A DNA stretch of 46,972 nt from Deltaproteobacteria bacterium (lineage in GTDB: Bacteria > Myxococcota_A > UBA796 > GCA-2862545), in NCBI GenBank assembly GCA_016938035.1, contig JAFGVK010000227.1, positions 1-46,972 of the forward strand. Direction: 5' to 3'. Position 1 is the first letter of the stretch. Each line of letters starts with the position of its first letter. The translations under genes and the position numbers were made by a program. Below the pieces are notes generated by a model. The model was not told the DNA's origin, did no database searches, and worked only from the letters and a program-made list of their open reading frames with translations. Positions 1-8,280 of this stretch are shown here, piece after piece.

Positions 1-155
1 CCCTGGCGGTCGGCGCCACGAGCACCAGAAGCAGCCTCCTATCGTCGTTTGCGATGTGAAGGCGCCTGCTCTTGGCCGAGGTTCCTGCCAGAGCATCACC
101 CCTTGGCCAAGGCCTGTCCGTGTGGCGCTGCAGGGCAGCTCCCGACCGGATCACG

Positions 156-1025
156 TCACGAACAGGCGTAGGTCTGCCCGTCGTTGCAGCTCGCGGTGCA
201 CTCGCCGCGGTCATAGGAGAGGTCACAGGAGAAGGAGCCGTCCCTGTAGGTGCCGCTGCCGTCTCCCAGGTAGTCCACCGTGTAGTCCCAGGAGGCGCCG
301 CCGGAGATGTCGTAGGCGGTGTGCTGCGTCCCGTCGAGGAAGCTCTCTGTGAAGCCGGACGCCTCGCTGTCGCTGGCCTGGTAGCTCCAGTCGGAGCGCG
401 AGTAGCCGTCCGCGTCTCCCTCGATGTCCGCCACCTGGGACCACCCGGCGCCGGCCTGCGTCACCTCCTGGGTCCAGGTGCCGTCCGGACGGACCAGCCC
501 CTCGGTGACCTGCCCGCCGTCCGAGTAGTCGAGGGTCTCGGTGTAGTCGAAGCCCGCGGCGGTGTAGGTGCCCTCCGTGATGGCGTCCACCGCGTCGTAG
601 TGGAGGATCTGGGTCTCCTCACACCCCACGCGCTGGGTGCGCACACCGACCTGCCACGCGTCCCCCTGGACGTCCTCGGTGACCATGTCGAAGGCCACGT
701 CCAGATCCCCGTTGCGGTTGGCGTAGCCGTAGCCGTCGGCGGAGCTGGACACCCGCCAGTGCTCGGGGGCGTAGGTCAGGGTGTACGAGAAGTCGCCGGT
801 GACGAAATCGTACTCACCGCCGACCTTGGCCTTGAGCAGGCCGTCGGGGTCGTAGCCCCAGTCGCCGTCGCCGCCGCCCTCCAGGAGGTGCTGGGTGAGA
901 TCCCCCGACCACTTGCTGAGCTTCACATCGCAGGAGCGATCCTTGATGAAGAAGCCGCCGGTTGCCCTGGCGTCCAGCGAGGAGCAGCCGCCGAGGAGCA
1001 TGGAGAGGATGAGGGCAAGGCGCAT
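156..1025 (-). CDS. Putative secreted lipoprotein, function unknown
   Basis: A 289-residue protein. I chose the ATG at 1025 because GGAGGT lies 4 bases upstream and because the protein then starts with a short lipoprotein signal (MRLALILSMLLGGC, lipobox LGGC, lipidated Cys14). A longer in-frame start at 1106 would overlap the next gene and add a non-signal Arg-rich extension. The mature part is acidic and rich in Asp, Gly, Ser, Tyr and Trp, with repeated short DG/GTY/DYS-type strands resembling an extracellular beta repeat. Four Cys lie close together at the C-terminus and may form disulfides. No enzyme motif is visible. It sits downstream of two co-directional glycosyltransferases. Export is well supported; the function is not known. 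Confidence 0.75.
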   Translation of the reverse strand: MRLALILSMLLGGCSSLDARATGGFFIKDRSCDVKLSKWSGDLTQHLLEGGGDGDWGYDPDGLLKAKVGGEYDFVTGDFSYTLTYAPEHWRVSSSADGYGYANRNGDLDVAFDMVTEDVQGDAWQVGVRTQRVGCEETQILHYDAVDAITEGTYTAAGFDYTETLDYSDGGQVTEGLVRPDGTWTQEVTQAGAGWSQVADIEGDADGYSRSDWSYQASDSEASGFTESFLDGTQHTAYDISGGASWDYTVDYLGDGSGTYRDGSFSCDLSYDRGECTASCNDGQTYACS

Positions 1026-1068
1026 GAGGACCTCCGTCTGCCCCTCTTTGCCGAGCGCTTCCCCCCTG

Positions 1069-2196
1069 TCAACCCCGCCACCACGACGGCGCGGCCTCCC
1101 ACGCACTGAGCAGCCCGTCCGCCTGCGCCTCCACCGTGAAGCCGCGCTCGCTGAGGCGCGCCCTCCCCCGCGCGCCCCTCCGCTGTCGCTCCGCTGGGTG
1201 GGACTCGGCCTCGCGCAAGGCGCGCCGCAGAGCGGCGGGGTCCTCGGGGGGGATCAGCCAACCGACCTCCTCGTCCACCAGCTCCGGGATGCCCGACACC
1301 GCCGTGCTGATCACCGGGAGCCCCGCCGCCATGGCCTCCATCAGCGCCACAGGGATCCCGTCTCGATCTCCGTCCGCCGCCACCCTGGCCGGCAAGACAA
1401 ACAGGTGGGCGGCAGCCAGCAGCCCGGGCACCGTCGAGGGGGGGGCGGGCCCACCGACCACCCGCTCCCCCAGCGCCAGACCAGCGGGCACGTCCGACAC
1501 CAGCCGCAGGCGCGCGGAGGGCACCGCGGAGAGCGCGTCGAGGAGCAGATCCCACCCCTTCTTGGGGGTCCAGCGGCCCACGCCGATCAGCGCCAGCGGC
1601 CCAGCGACCCCCGGCCTCGCCAGGGGCGCCTCCCCCAGCGGGACGCCGCAGCGGACCACCTGGGAGGAGAGCCGGTAGCGGTCCCGGATCCACAGCCTGT
1701 GGTGCTCCGCGATCACCACCGCCGGGCTCGCCTCAGCGAGCACCTCCTGCAGCGCGGGGCGGGGCTTGAAGAGGTCCGCGGCGTGCACCGTCACGGAGTA
1801 GGGGCGCCCCGCGATCCTGGCCGCACCCCGCGCCCACTCGGCTGCCTCCCCGGCGAAATGGGCGTGCAGGCGATCGAAGCCCCTGGCCAGGGACGCCACC
1901 CACAGGGCCCTCGCGGCGGCCTTGGCCCCGAGCTGGTCGCGCAGCCAGCGAGCGGTCTGAGGGTCCGCCCCCACCCCCCACAGGGCGGGACCGGGGAGGC
2001 ACCGCGCCGCGTCCAGACCGCGCGGGGGCCTGTGTACCACCACCTGGGGGAGCTGGTCCTGGAGGGCCCCGTCGGGCCGCGCCCCCAGCGCCACCACCTC
2101 CACCTCCACCCCGCGGCGCAGCAGCTCCCCGATCTCCCGGTAGACGAAGGTCTCTGAGAGCGTGGGGTAGTAACGAAGCAGGTAGAGGACCCTCAC
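1069..2196 (-). CDS. Glycosyltransferase, GT4 family
   Basis: A 375-residue glycosyltransferase of the GT-B fold. The N-terminus (VLYLLRYYPTLSETFVYREI) is the typical start of WcaL-like GT4 enzymes. The C-terminal half carries the nucleotide-sugar region: GVGRWTPKKGWDLLLDAL, then the E-x7-E type segment GIPVALMEAMAAGLPVISTAV and GIPELVDEEVGWLIPPEDP. These enzymes transfer a sugar from a nucleotide donor during LPS, capsule or exopolysaccharide synthesis at the cytoplasmic face of the inner membrane. The start is GTG and overlaps the TGA stop of the upstream glycosyltransferase by four bases (GTGA), so the two are translationally coupled. Donor and acceptor cannot be read from the sequence. 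Confidence 0.9.
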   Translation of the reverse strand: MRVLYLLRYYPTLSETFVYREIGELLRRGVEVEVVALGARPDGALQDQLPQVVVHRPPRGLDAARCLPGPALWGVGADPQTARWLRDQLGAKAAARALWVASLARGFDRLHAHFAGEAAEWARGAARIAGRPYSVTVHAADLFKPRPALQEVLAEASPAVVIAEHHRLWIRDRYRLSSQVVRCGVPLGEAPLARPGVAGPLALIGVGRWTPKKGWDLLLDALSAVPSARLRLVSDVPAGLALGERVVGGPAPPSTVPGLLAAAHLFVLPARVAADGDRDGIPVALMEAMAAGLPVISTAVSGIPELVDEEVGWLIPPEDPAALRRALREAESHPAERQRRGARGRARLSERGFTVEAQADGLLSAWEAAPSWWRG

Positions 2197-3284
2197 CCCA
2201 GCCCCTCGACGAAGGCCTCTAGCGCTGCGGCGCGGTCGGCCCAGGTCCGCAGCGGGGCGGCGGCCAGCAGCCTGGCGCGGAGCGTCTCTTCACCGCACAC
2301 CTCCTCGATCGCCCGCGCCAGATCGTCGGCGTCACCGGCCCTGTAGGGGTGAAAGGCCCCAGGGGCGGCGTCCCTCAGCGAGGGGAGATCCGCCCCCACC
2401 ACCGGCACGCCGCTCGCGAGGTAATCCCACAGCTTGAGGGGCGAGGTGAGCCGCTCCCCAAACAGCCCTGGCGAGAGCGGGAGCGCCAAGGCGCGAAAGG
2501 CCGCGAGGCGATCCGGCACCTCCCGGTGAGGGATCGGCCCCTCCACAGACAGGCGCCCCCCCGAGAGCGCCATCAGCTCCCTCACCCGCGGATCGCTGCC
2601 CGAGGGCCCAACCATCACCAGCGGCTCCGAGATCCTCCGCGCCGCCAGAGCCAGCTCCCGCACCCCCTTGCTCTCCAGCGCGCTCCCGACATAGCCCACG
2701 CCCACCCCAGGCCCGACAGGGCGCCGCACCCTGCTGGGGTGCGTGGCGTTGTGGAGGGCGATCGCCGGCGGGAGCTGGTGGACACGCGCGAGCAGCTCGA
2801 GTGTCCCTGGGGCGTTGGCGACCACCCCCCGCGCGCCCCGCAGCACCCTCGCCTCCAGCGCCCTGATCCCCTCGGCAGGTGCTCCGACTTCCAAGGCTTG
2901 AAGCGAGTCAACCTCGTGCACCTCTAGGATCAGCCTGAGGTGCCCCCCCGTCCAGCGGAGGGCCTGATCGGCGTAGCGCTTGGAGCGCGCCAGCACCACC
3001 CCCCTCCCCCTGGTCCTGGCGACCCAGGCCAGGAACACCAGCCGGAAGGCCACCGAGGCCGCTGTTCCCCCCCGCGGGAGCAGGCGCAGGCGCAGGCCCT
3101 CCACCGGCTCAAGGCCCACCGACGCGAGCACCTCCCGCGTTGAGGTGGGCCCCACGGGGTTGATCGCGAGCTCTACCCTGTGCCCGCGCGAGGCCATCGC
3201 GTGGGCCGCGTTCAGCACCTGGATCGTCTGCGCCCGCACCGAGGGGGCGGACGGACGGTAGAGCCAGAACCAGTCGCGCGCCAT
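2193..3284 (-). CDS. Glycosyltransferase, GT4 family
   Basis: A 363-residue GT-B glycosyltransferase. The ATG at 3284 is preceded by GGAGGTGGT, whereas the longer reading to 3446 would run into the divergent gene at 3401. The N-terminus (MARDWFWLYRPSAPSVRAQT) leads into a Rossmann-like domain (VLNAAHAMASRGHRVELAI). The C-terminal domain has GVGYVGSALESKGVRELALA, LVMVGPSGSDPRVRELM and an acidic segment ending SPLKLWDYLASGVPVVGADL, the donor-binding region of GT4 enzymes. It probably works with the gene overlapping its 3' end on the same surface glycan. It is divergent from the prolyl oligopeptidase gene across about 116 bases. The sugar specificity is unknown. Confidence 0.85.
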   Translation of the reverse strand: MARDWFWLYRPSAPSVRAQTIQVLNAAHAMASRGHRVELAINPVGPTSTREVLASVGLEPVEGLRLRLLPRGGTAASVAFRLVFLAWVARTRGRGVVLARSKRYADQALRWTGGHLRLILEVHEVDSLQALEVGAPAEGIRALEARVLRGARGVVANAPGTLELLARVHQLPPAIALHNATHPSRVRRPVGPGVGVGYVGSALESKGVRELALAARRISEPLVMVGPSGSDPRVRELMALSGGRLSVEGPIPHREVPDRLAAFRALALPLSPGLFGERLTSPLKLWDYLASGVPVVGADLPSLRDAAPGAFHPYRAGDADDLARAIEEVCGEETLRARLLAAAPLRTWADRAAALEAFVEGLG

Positions 3285-3351
3285 ACCACCTCCGCGAGGC
3301 CAGCATATGCGCGCCAGCGGGCCCGCGCACCGCCCGGCGCGCCCCGACACC

Positions 3352-3380
3352 TCGACGACCGCCCGGTGAGGACGTACACT
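3352..3380 (+). promoter_or_regulatory. Possible sigma-70 promoter of the prolyl oligopeptidase gene
   Basis: TCGACG at 3352-3357 and TACACT at 3375-3380 are separated by 17 bases and end 20 bases before the ATG at 3401. The match is moderate (four of six positions in the -35 box), and the stretch stands out in very GC-rich DNA. It lies in the divergent gap shared with the glycosyltransferase that starts at 3284. Confidence 0.35.
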
Positions 3381-3400
3381 GCGCCCCTCACGGAGCGCCA

Positions 3401-5551
3401 ATGTCCAGAATTTCCGCCGCCAGCCTCGCCCTGATCCTCGCCGCATGCCCCAAGGCGGAGGCGCCTCAGCCGCTGCCTCAGGGGCCCTCGATCCGCTATC
3501 CTGTCGCCGCGCGCGGCGACGTGGTGGACGACTACCACGGCACCTCCGTCCCCGACCCCTACCGCTGGATGGAGGACCCCGACGCCCCCGAGACCGTGGC
3601 GTGGGTCCAGGCCGAGAACGAGCTCTCCTCAGCGTGGATCGGGGCGGTGCCCCAGCGCCAGGCGCTCCGCGATCGGCTGGAGGCCCTGTGGAACCACGAG
3701 CGCTACTCCGTGCCCTTTGAGCGGGGTGGCAAGGTCTTCTACCTGCGCAACGACGGGCTCCAGAACCAGTCCGTGCTCTTCGTCGCCGACGGCCTGGAGG
3801 CAGAGGCCCGGGCGCTGCTGGACCCCAACACCCTCTCTGAGGACGGCACCGTGGCCCTCGCTGGCCTGTCGGTCAGCAGGGACGGGGCCCACCTCGCCTA
3901 TGGGGTGTCGGACGGCGGCTCGGACTGGATCACCTGGCGGGTGAGGGACATCGCCACCGGGCAGGACACCGACGATCTGCTCGAGTGGACCAAGTTCACC
4001 GACGCTACCTGGGACGCCGCGGGCGAGGGCCTCTACTACGCCCGCTACCCGCAGCCCGAGAACGCCCTCGAAGACGCCAACCGCTTCCACAAGCTCTACT
4101 ACCACCGGCTCGGCACCCCTCAGGCAGACGACCTGCTGGTGCTCGACAACCCCGAGGCCCCGGACTGGTTCTACGAGGCGCAGCTCACCCACAACGGCGC
4201 CTGGCTGGTCGCTGGCATGTCGCGCTCCACCGAAGAGAAGAACCTGGTGTGGATCCGCCCCGCAGGCGACGAGAGCGCTCCCTGGACCCACCTGGTGGAC
4301 ACCTGGACCGCTGAGTACCGGCTGGTGGGCATGGCGGAGGACGCGCTGATCTTCAAGACCACCGCCGACGCGCCGCTGGGCAGGGTGGTCGCTGTGAACC
4401 CCAGCGATCCATCCGTCTGGACCGAGCTGATCCCCGAAGGGGAGAGCGTGATCGAGAGCGCCTCGCTGGTGGGAGATCAGCTCATCGTCAGCTACCTACA
4501 GGACGCCCACACCGCGGTGCGCCGCTACGGGCTGGACGGCACCCCCCTCGGCGAGGTGGCGCTCCCGGGCCTGGGCACCGCCGAGGGCTTCGACGGCGAC
4601 CCGGACAAGACCAGGACCTTCTACACCTACTCGGACTTCACCACCCCAGGGACTGTGTTCCAGTACGACCTGGCCTCCGGAGCCTCCTCGGTTTACCGCA
4701 CGACGAAGGTGGACTTTGACGGGACCCCTTATGTGACGGATCAGGTCTTCTTCACCTCGAAGGACGGGACGCAGGTCCCGATGTTCGTGGTCCACCGCGA
4801 GGACATCGCCCTCGACGGGACCAACCCCACCCTGCTCTACGGCTACGGAGGGTTCAACGTCCCCCTCACCCCGAGCTTCTCCCTCCGCAGGCTCCCCTGG
4901 CTGGAGCTGGGTGGCGTGTTCGTGGTCGCCAACCTCCGGGGGGGCGGGGAGTACGGCGAGGCCTGGCACGCGGCGGGCACCCTCGACAGAAAGCAGAACG
5001 TCTTTGACGACTTTATCGGCGCGGCCGAGTGGCTGATCGCCGAGGGCTACACCCGCCCCGATCGCCTCGCGATCGAGGGCGGATCCAACGGGGGCCTGCT
5101 GGTAGGCGCCACGGTGCTGCAGCGGCCCGATCTGTTCGGCGCCGCCCTGCCCGCGGTGGGGGTGATGGACATGCTGCGCTATCACCTGTTCACCATCGGC
5201 TGGGCCTGGGCCTCTGACTACGGCACCTCGGACGATCCCGAGCTGTTCAAGACCCTGTACGCCTACTCCCCGGTGCACAACGCCGTGCCGGCCACCTACC
5301 CGGCGGTGCTGGTGACCACCGGCGACCACGACGACAGGGTCGTGCCGGCCCACTCCTTCAAGTTCACCGCCGCGCTGCAGGCGGCCCAGCAGGGCCCCGC
5401 GCCCATCCTGGCCCGCATCGAGACCAGGGCGGGGCACGGGGCCGGCAAGCCCACCGCGATGCGCCTCGACGAGTACGCCGATCAGCTCGCCTTCCTGGTG
5501 CGCGCGCTCCACCTTGACCTCCCCGAAGATCAGCCGCTAGCCGCCGAGTAG
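3401..5551 (+). CDS. Prolyl oligopeptidase (S9A) lipoprotein
   Basis: A 716-residue serine peptidase that should cleave short peptides after proline. The N-terminus MSRISAASLALILAAC has a lipobox (LAAC, Cys16), so the enzyme is predicted to be lipid-anchored in the envelope rather than cytosolic. Next come the family signature near residues 40-60 (DDYHGTSVPDPYRWMEDPDA), a central beta-propeller, and the alpha/beta-hydrolase domain. The catalytic Ser is S562 in GGSNGG, the Asp lies in the DDRVVP motif (D644/D645), and the His is H679 in RAGHGAGKP. All match the prolyl oligopeptidase triad, and the length is normal for the family. The gene stands alone. Its 3' end overlaps the convergent glycosyltransferase by 15 bases. 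Confidence 0.93.
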   Translation: MSRISAASLALILAACPKAEAPQPLPQGPSIRYPVAARGDVVDDYHGTSVPDPYRWMEDPDAPETVAWVQAENELSSAWIGAVPQRQALRDRLEALWNHERYSVPFERGGKVFYLRNDGLQNQSVLFVADGLEAEARALLDPNTLSEDGTVALAGLSVSRDGAHLAYGVSDGGSDWITWRVRDIATGQDTDDLLEWTKFTDATWDAAGEGLYYARYPQPENALEDANRFHKLYYHRLGTPQADDLLVLDNPEAPDWFYEAQLTHNGAWLVAGMSRSTEEKNLVWIRPAGDESAPWTHLVDTWTAEYRLVGMAEDALIFKTTADAPLGRVVAVNPSDPSVWTELIPEGESVIESASLVGDQLIVSYLQDAHTAVRRYGLDGTPLGEVALPGLGTAEGFDGDPDKTRTFYTYSDFTTPGTVFQYDLASGASSVYRTTKVDFDGTPYVTDQVFFTSKDGTQVPMFVVHREDIALDGTNPTLLYGYGGFNVPLTPSFSLRRLPWLELGGVFVVANLRGGGEYGEAWHAAGTLDRKQNVFDDFIGAAEWLIAEGYTRPDRLAIEGGSNGGLLVGATVLQRPDLFGAALPAVGVMDMLRYHLFTIGWAWASDYGTSDDPELFKTLYAYSPVHNAVPATYPAVLVTTGDHDDRVVPAHSFKFTAALQAAQQGPAPILARIETRAGHGAGKPTAMRLDEYADQLAFLVRALHLDLPEDQPLAAE

Positions 5552-6553
5552 CGCCGCGACCAGCCGATCGGTGCCGTGAGCGCCCTCTGCCCAGTCCCGC
5601 GCCGCGAGGCCCCGCTCGGGGGACCACCAGGCGCGGATCGCCTCGACAGAGGAGGCCGCGTCGTCGGGATCCGCGAGGATCAGCCCTGCGGGGCCCAGGG
5701 CCTCTGGCACCCCGCCCACGGCGCAGCCCACCCCGGCCACCCCCGCCCCCGCAGCCTCGATCAGGGCGAGCCCCAGGCCCTCGGCGCCGCTCCCGTCCTC
5801 CCTGGCCCTGGGGAGCAGCAAGACCAGATCTGCCCAGTCGAGCCAGCGGTCCACCAGCCCTCGCGCCACCGCGCCCTCGAAGCGCACCCGCGCGCCCAGG
5901 CGTTCGGCCAGGGCCCTCCACGCCCGGAGCGCCGGCCCGTCCCCCACCACCGCCCCCTGCACCCCCGCGGCGGCCACCAGGCGCACGAAGCGCTCGCCCC
6001 CTTTGAGGTCGGTGGCGCGCCCCAGATAGAGCCACCGCTCCGGCCGGGGCCCGCGTCGCGCCGCGCCGCGCCGGACCACCACCGGCGCGGGCAACACCCC
6101 CGCGGTGGCGCCACGCGCCGCCAGGATCCCCTGCAGGTAGGCGCTCACCGCCCAGTGGCGTCCCCCCCGCAGCACCCGCTCCAGCCCAGCCGGGTCCACC
6201 GGGGGTCTGGTGAGGTCCGATCCGTGGAAGACCACGTCGAGCCGCGCCCCGCCCCTCCCTCCCACCAGCCTGGTCGCGACCGGCCAGGTGCTGGCCAGCA
6301 CCCTGTCCGCGCCCCGCACCGCGCCCCAGGCCGCCGCCGCGGTCCACAGGCCGCCGTGGCGGCCAAAGGAGGGCCCCCGCACCCCGCGCACCGGGTAGGG
6401 CAGCCCCTCGCCCAGCCCCGCCCTGGCCCTGGCGAAGACCACCACCTCCTCGCCGGCGCTGTGGAGGCCGGTGGCGAGCCGCTCGGTCCAGCTCGCCACG
6501 CCGCCGGAGCGTGGCGGGAAGTCATCGGTGATCAGGACCCAGCGCTGCGCCAC
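5537..6553 (-). CDS. Glycosyltransferase, GT4 family
   Basis: A 338-residue GT-B glycosyltransferase. The GTG at 6553 was chosen because GGAGGCGAT precedes it and because VLITDDFPPRSGGVASWTER is the usual GT4 N-terminus with a Gly-rich loop. The C-terminal half has LYLGRATDLKGGERFVRL, AVVGDGPALRAWRALAERLG and an acidic loop, AEGLGLALIEAAGAGVAGVG, carrying the conserved Glu pair. The gene starts 22 bases inside the end of the upstream heptosyltransferase and is the last of three overlapping genes (8239 to 5537), most likely acting on LPS core or another surface glycan. The substrate is unknown. Confidence 0.88.
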   Translation of the reverse strand: MAQRWVLITDDFPPRSGGVASWTERLATGLHSAGEEVVVFARARAGLGEGLPYPVRGVRGPSFGRHGGLWTAAAAWGAVRGADRVLASTWPVATRLVGGRGGARLDVVFHGSDLTRPPVDPAGLERVLRGGRHWAVSAYLQGILAARGATAGVLPAPVVVRRGAARRGPRPERWLYLGRATDLKGGERFVRLVAAAGVQGAVVGDGPALRAWRALAERLGARVRFEGAVARGLVDRWLDWADLVLLLPRAREDGSGAEGLGLALIEAAGAGVAGVGCAVGGVPEALGPAGLILADPDDAASSVEAIRAWWSPERGLAARDWAEGAHGTDRLVAALLGG

Positions 6554-7392
6554 ATCGCCTCCGCCACCCGCTCCAGCGCCAGGTCCATGCAGGCGTGATC
6601 TCCCCGCCAGCACCGCTGCCTCCGGTGCAGCGTGCAGGGGCGGCAGGCGAGCGCGCGCTGCACCACCTCACCCCTGTGCCCGGCGAAGCCGTCGTCGGGG
6701 TGGGTGGGCCCGAACAGGGTCACCACAGGCACCCCGCAGGCCGCCGCGAGGTGGGTGAGGCCGGTGTCCCCGCCCACCGCCACCGCCCCGTCCGCCAGGG
6801 CCGCGAGGGCTCCGTCAAAGCCCCTCCCCGCGATCACCTCCCCGGCCGGCAGCCCGGCGATCACCGCCTCGGCCATAGACTCCTCCCCTGGCCCTCCCAG
6901 GGCCACCACCGGCCCCTCCCACCGCTGCGCCAAGGCCCGGAAGCGCGCCACAGGCCAGCGCTTGATCGGCGAGGCCGCCCCAGGGATGAGGATCAGGGTG
7001 TCGCGGCGCCCAGCGGGCAGCTCGAACCAAGGTGGATCCACCGGCAGCACCCCGCAGGCCTCCGCGTAGAGCTGTGTCACCAGGGGGCGGCCCCACCCCA
7101 GGCCCAGGAGCCGCAGCCTGCGGGCCACAGGGCGCTTGTCGATGCGGGCCGCGACGGGACGCCCCCCCAGGATCGCCGCGGCCCTCCGGTCCCCCTGCAG
7201 GTCGACCAGCCGGCCCTCTGGGAGCGCCCCGCCCCAGGGCACCACCTCCCCCACCCCGGTCATCCGCCGCACCAGCGGCACCCAGGCGGGGTGGGTGACC
7301 ACCGCGGGCCGGTCCAGCGCCCCCACCACGGCGCCGAGCAGCACCACGTCGCCGAGGGCTGAGCGCCGCAGCAGCACCTCAGCCAAGGGCAC
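6532..7392 (-). CDS. Heptosyltransferase-like glycosyltransferase, GT9 family
   Basis: A 286-residue ADP-heptose:LPS heptosyltransferase-like protein. The N-terminal motif LLRRSALGDVVLLG matches the GT9 start, and GGDTGLTHLAAACGVPVVTLFGPTHP is the nucleotide-sugar site (longer than 20 residues in total; key residues are D-T-G-x-x-H and the FGPT loop). A C-terminal Cys cluster (CRPCTLHRRQRCWRGDHACM) is typical of the family. The proposed start is the GTG at 7392, which overlaps the upstream gene by 14 bases; a TTG at 7386 or a GTG at 7377 are alternatives. It is probably an LPS inner-core enzyme acting at the cytoplasmic face of the inner membrane. Confidence 0.88.
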   Translation of the reverse strand: MPLAEVLLRRSALGDVVLLGAVVGALDRPAVVTHPAWVPLVRRMTGVGEVVPWGGALPEGRLVDLQGDRRAAAILGGRPVAARIDKRPVARRLRLLGLGWGRPLVTQLYAEACGVLPVDPPWFELPAGRRDTLILIPGAASPIKRWPVARFRALAQRWEGPVVALGGPGEESMAEAVIAGLPAGEVIAGRGFDGALAALADGAVAVGGDTGLTHLAAACGVPVVTLFGPTHPDDGFAGHRGEVVQRALACRPCTLHRRQRCWRGDHACMDLALERVAEAMWRSAGS

Positions 7393-8239
7393 GCTCCACC
7401 GCGCTGAGCACGTCCCCCACAGGAATATCGAGACAGGCAGGGCGGCCCAGGGCGCAGCGCTGCTTGTAGCAAGGGCGACAGGGCAGCGGCGGCCCCTCCA
7501 CCCCGACGGCACCGGCGGGCCCGGTCCGGGAGGCGGTGGTCGACCCGTAGACGACCAGCACCGGGACCCCACACGCGGCAGCGAAGTGCGCCGCGCCAGA
7601 GTCGTTGGAGACGAAGAGCGCACAGCGGGACAGGGCAGCGGCGAAGTCGGGTAGGCTGAGCCCCACGCGCGCCTCGTGGTTCCCTGCGATCCGCGCCACG
7701 GCCTCCTGGTCCCCTGGGCCCCCGTAGAACACCACCGGCCTGGCGAGGCGGTCGGCCAGGGCGGAGTAGCCGGGCCACTCCCGCACCGCACCGCTCACGC
7801 TGATCGGGTTGAGCCCGACGTGACCCGCTGGGATGTCGGTGTCAACGACCTCAGAGCGGTATCGTGGCGGCCCCTCCGCCCGTCCTCCCACCGCCGCTGC
7901 CAGCCTGGCGTAGGTGTCCGCCTGGTGGACCCCCTCCTCCACCACCTCGGTGAGCAGGGGGCCTCGCCGATCCGCGGCGGTGCCGATCCTCCGGGGCACC
8001 GCCCGCGCCTCCCAGGCGGCGCGGAGCGAGGGCGCCATGAGCACCGCGGCGTCCGCCGGGCCCATCGCCCCGGTGGGGAGCACCAGCGCGTCGAGCTCGC
8101 GGTACAGCGCGGGCCCCCACCGGGGGGCGTAAATCGTCATCCGAGCGCTCACCGCGCGGATCGCCTGCAGCGCCGGCAGCGCCATCACCCCGTCCCCCAG
8201 GTGACTGGGAGCGCGCACCGCGACGTGGAACCTACACAT
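7379..8239 (-). CDS. Heptosyltransferase II-like glycosyltransferase, GT9 family
   Basis: A 286-residue GT9 enzyme, first of a three-gene overlapping set. The family start is seen at residues 8-25 (VRAPSHLGDGVMALPALQA), and the donor site is FVSNDSGAAHFAAACGVPVL followed by VVYGSTTASRTGP. The Cys-rich end (CRPCYKQRCALGRPACLD) resembles WaaF-type heptosyltransferases. The likely reaction is transfer of heptose from ADP-heptose to the LPS core. The ATG at 8239 sits 11 bases after AAGGAGG; a GTG seven codons in is possible. It diverges from the PilT-like gene. The exact sugar position (first or second heptose) cannot be assigned. Confidence 0.88.
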   Translation of the reverse strand: MCRFHVAVRAPSHLGDGVMALPALQAIRAVSARMTIYAPRWGPALYRELDALVLPTGAMGPADAAVLMAPSLRAAWEARAVPRRIGTAADRRGPLLTEVVEEGVHQADTYARLAAAVGGRAEGPPRYRSEVVDTDIPAGHVGLNPISVSGAVREWPGYSALADRLARPVVFYGGPGDQEAVARIAGNHEARVGLSLPDFAAALSRCALFVSNDSGAAHFAAACGVPVLVVYGSTTASRTGPAGAVGVEGPPLPCRPCYKQRCALGRPACLDIPVGDVLSAVERALG

Positions 8240-8280
8240 GGGCTATGATGCCTCCTTACCGCTGCATCACCGGAGAGTAC

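Noticed and set aside
1..25. Possible first codons of a minus-strand gene leaving the window (GTG at 25 after AGGAGG at 40-35).
   Set aside because: Only eight codons are visible, so coding cannot be judged. The rest of 26-155 shows no feature.
72..1109. Long plus-strand frame opposite the first lipoprotein gene.
   Set aside because: It is the antisense shadow of a GC-rich gene. There is no ribosome site, and the composition (Val/Gly/Leu/Ala) is typical of antisense frames.
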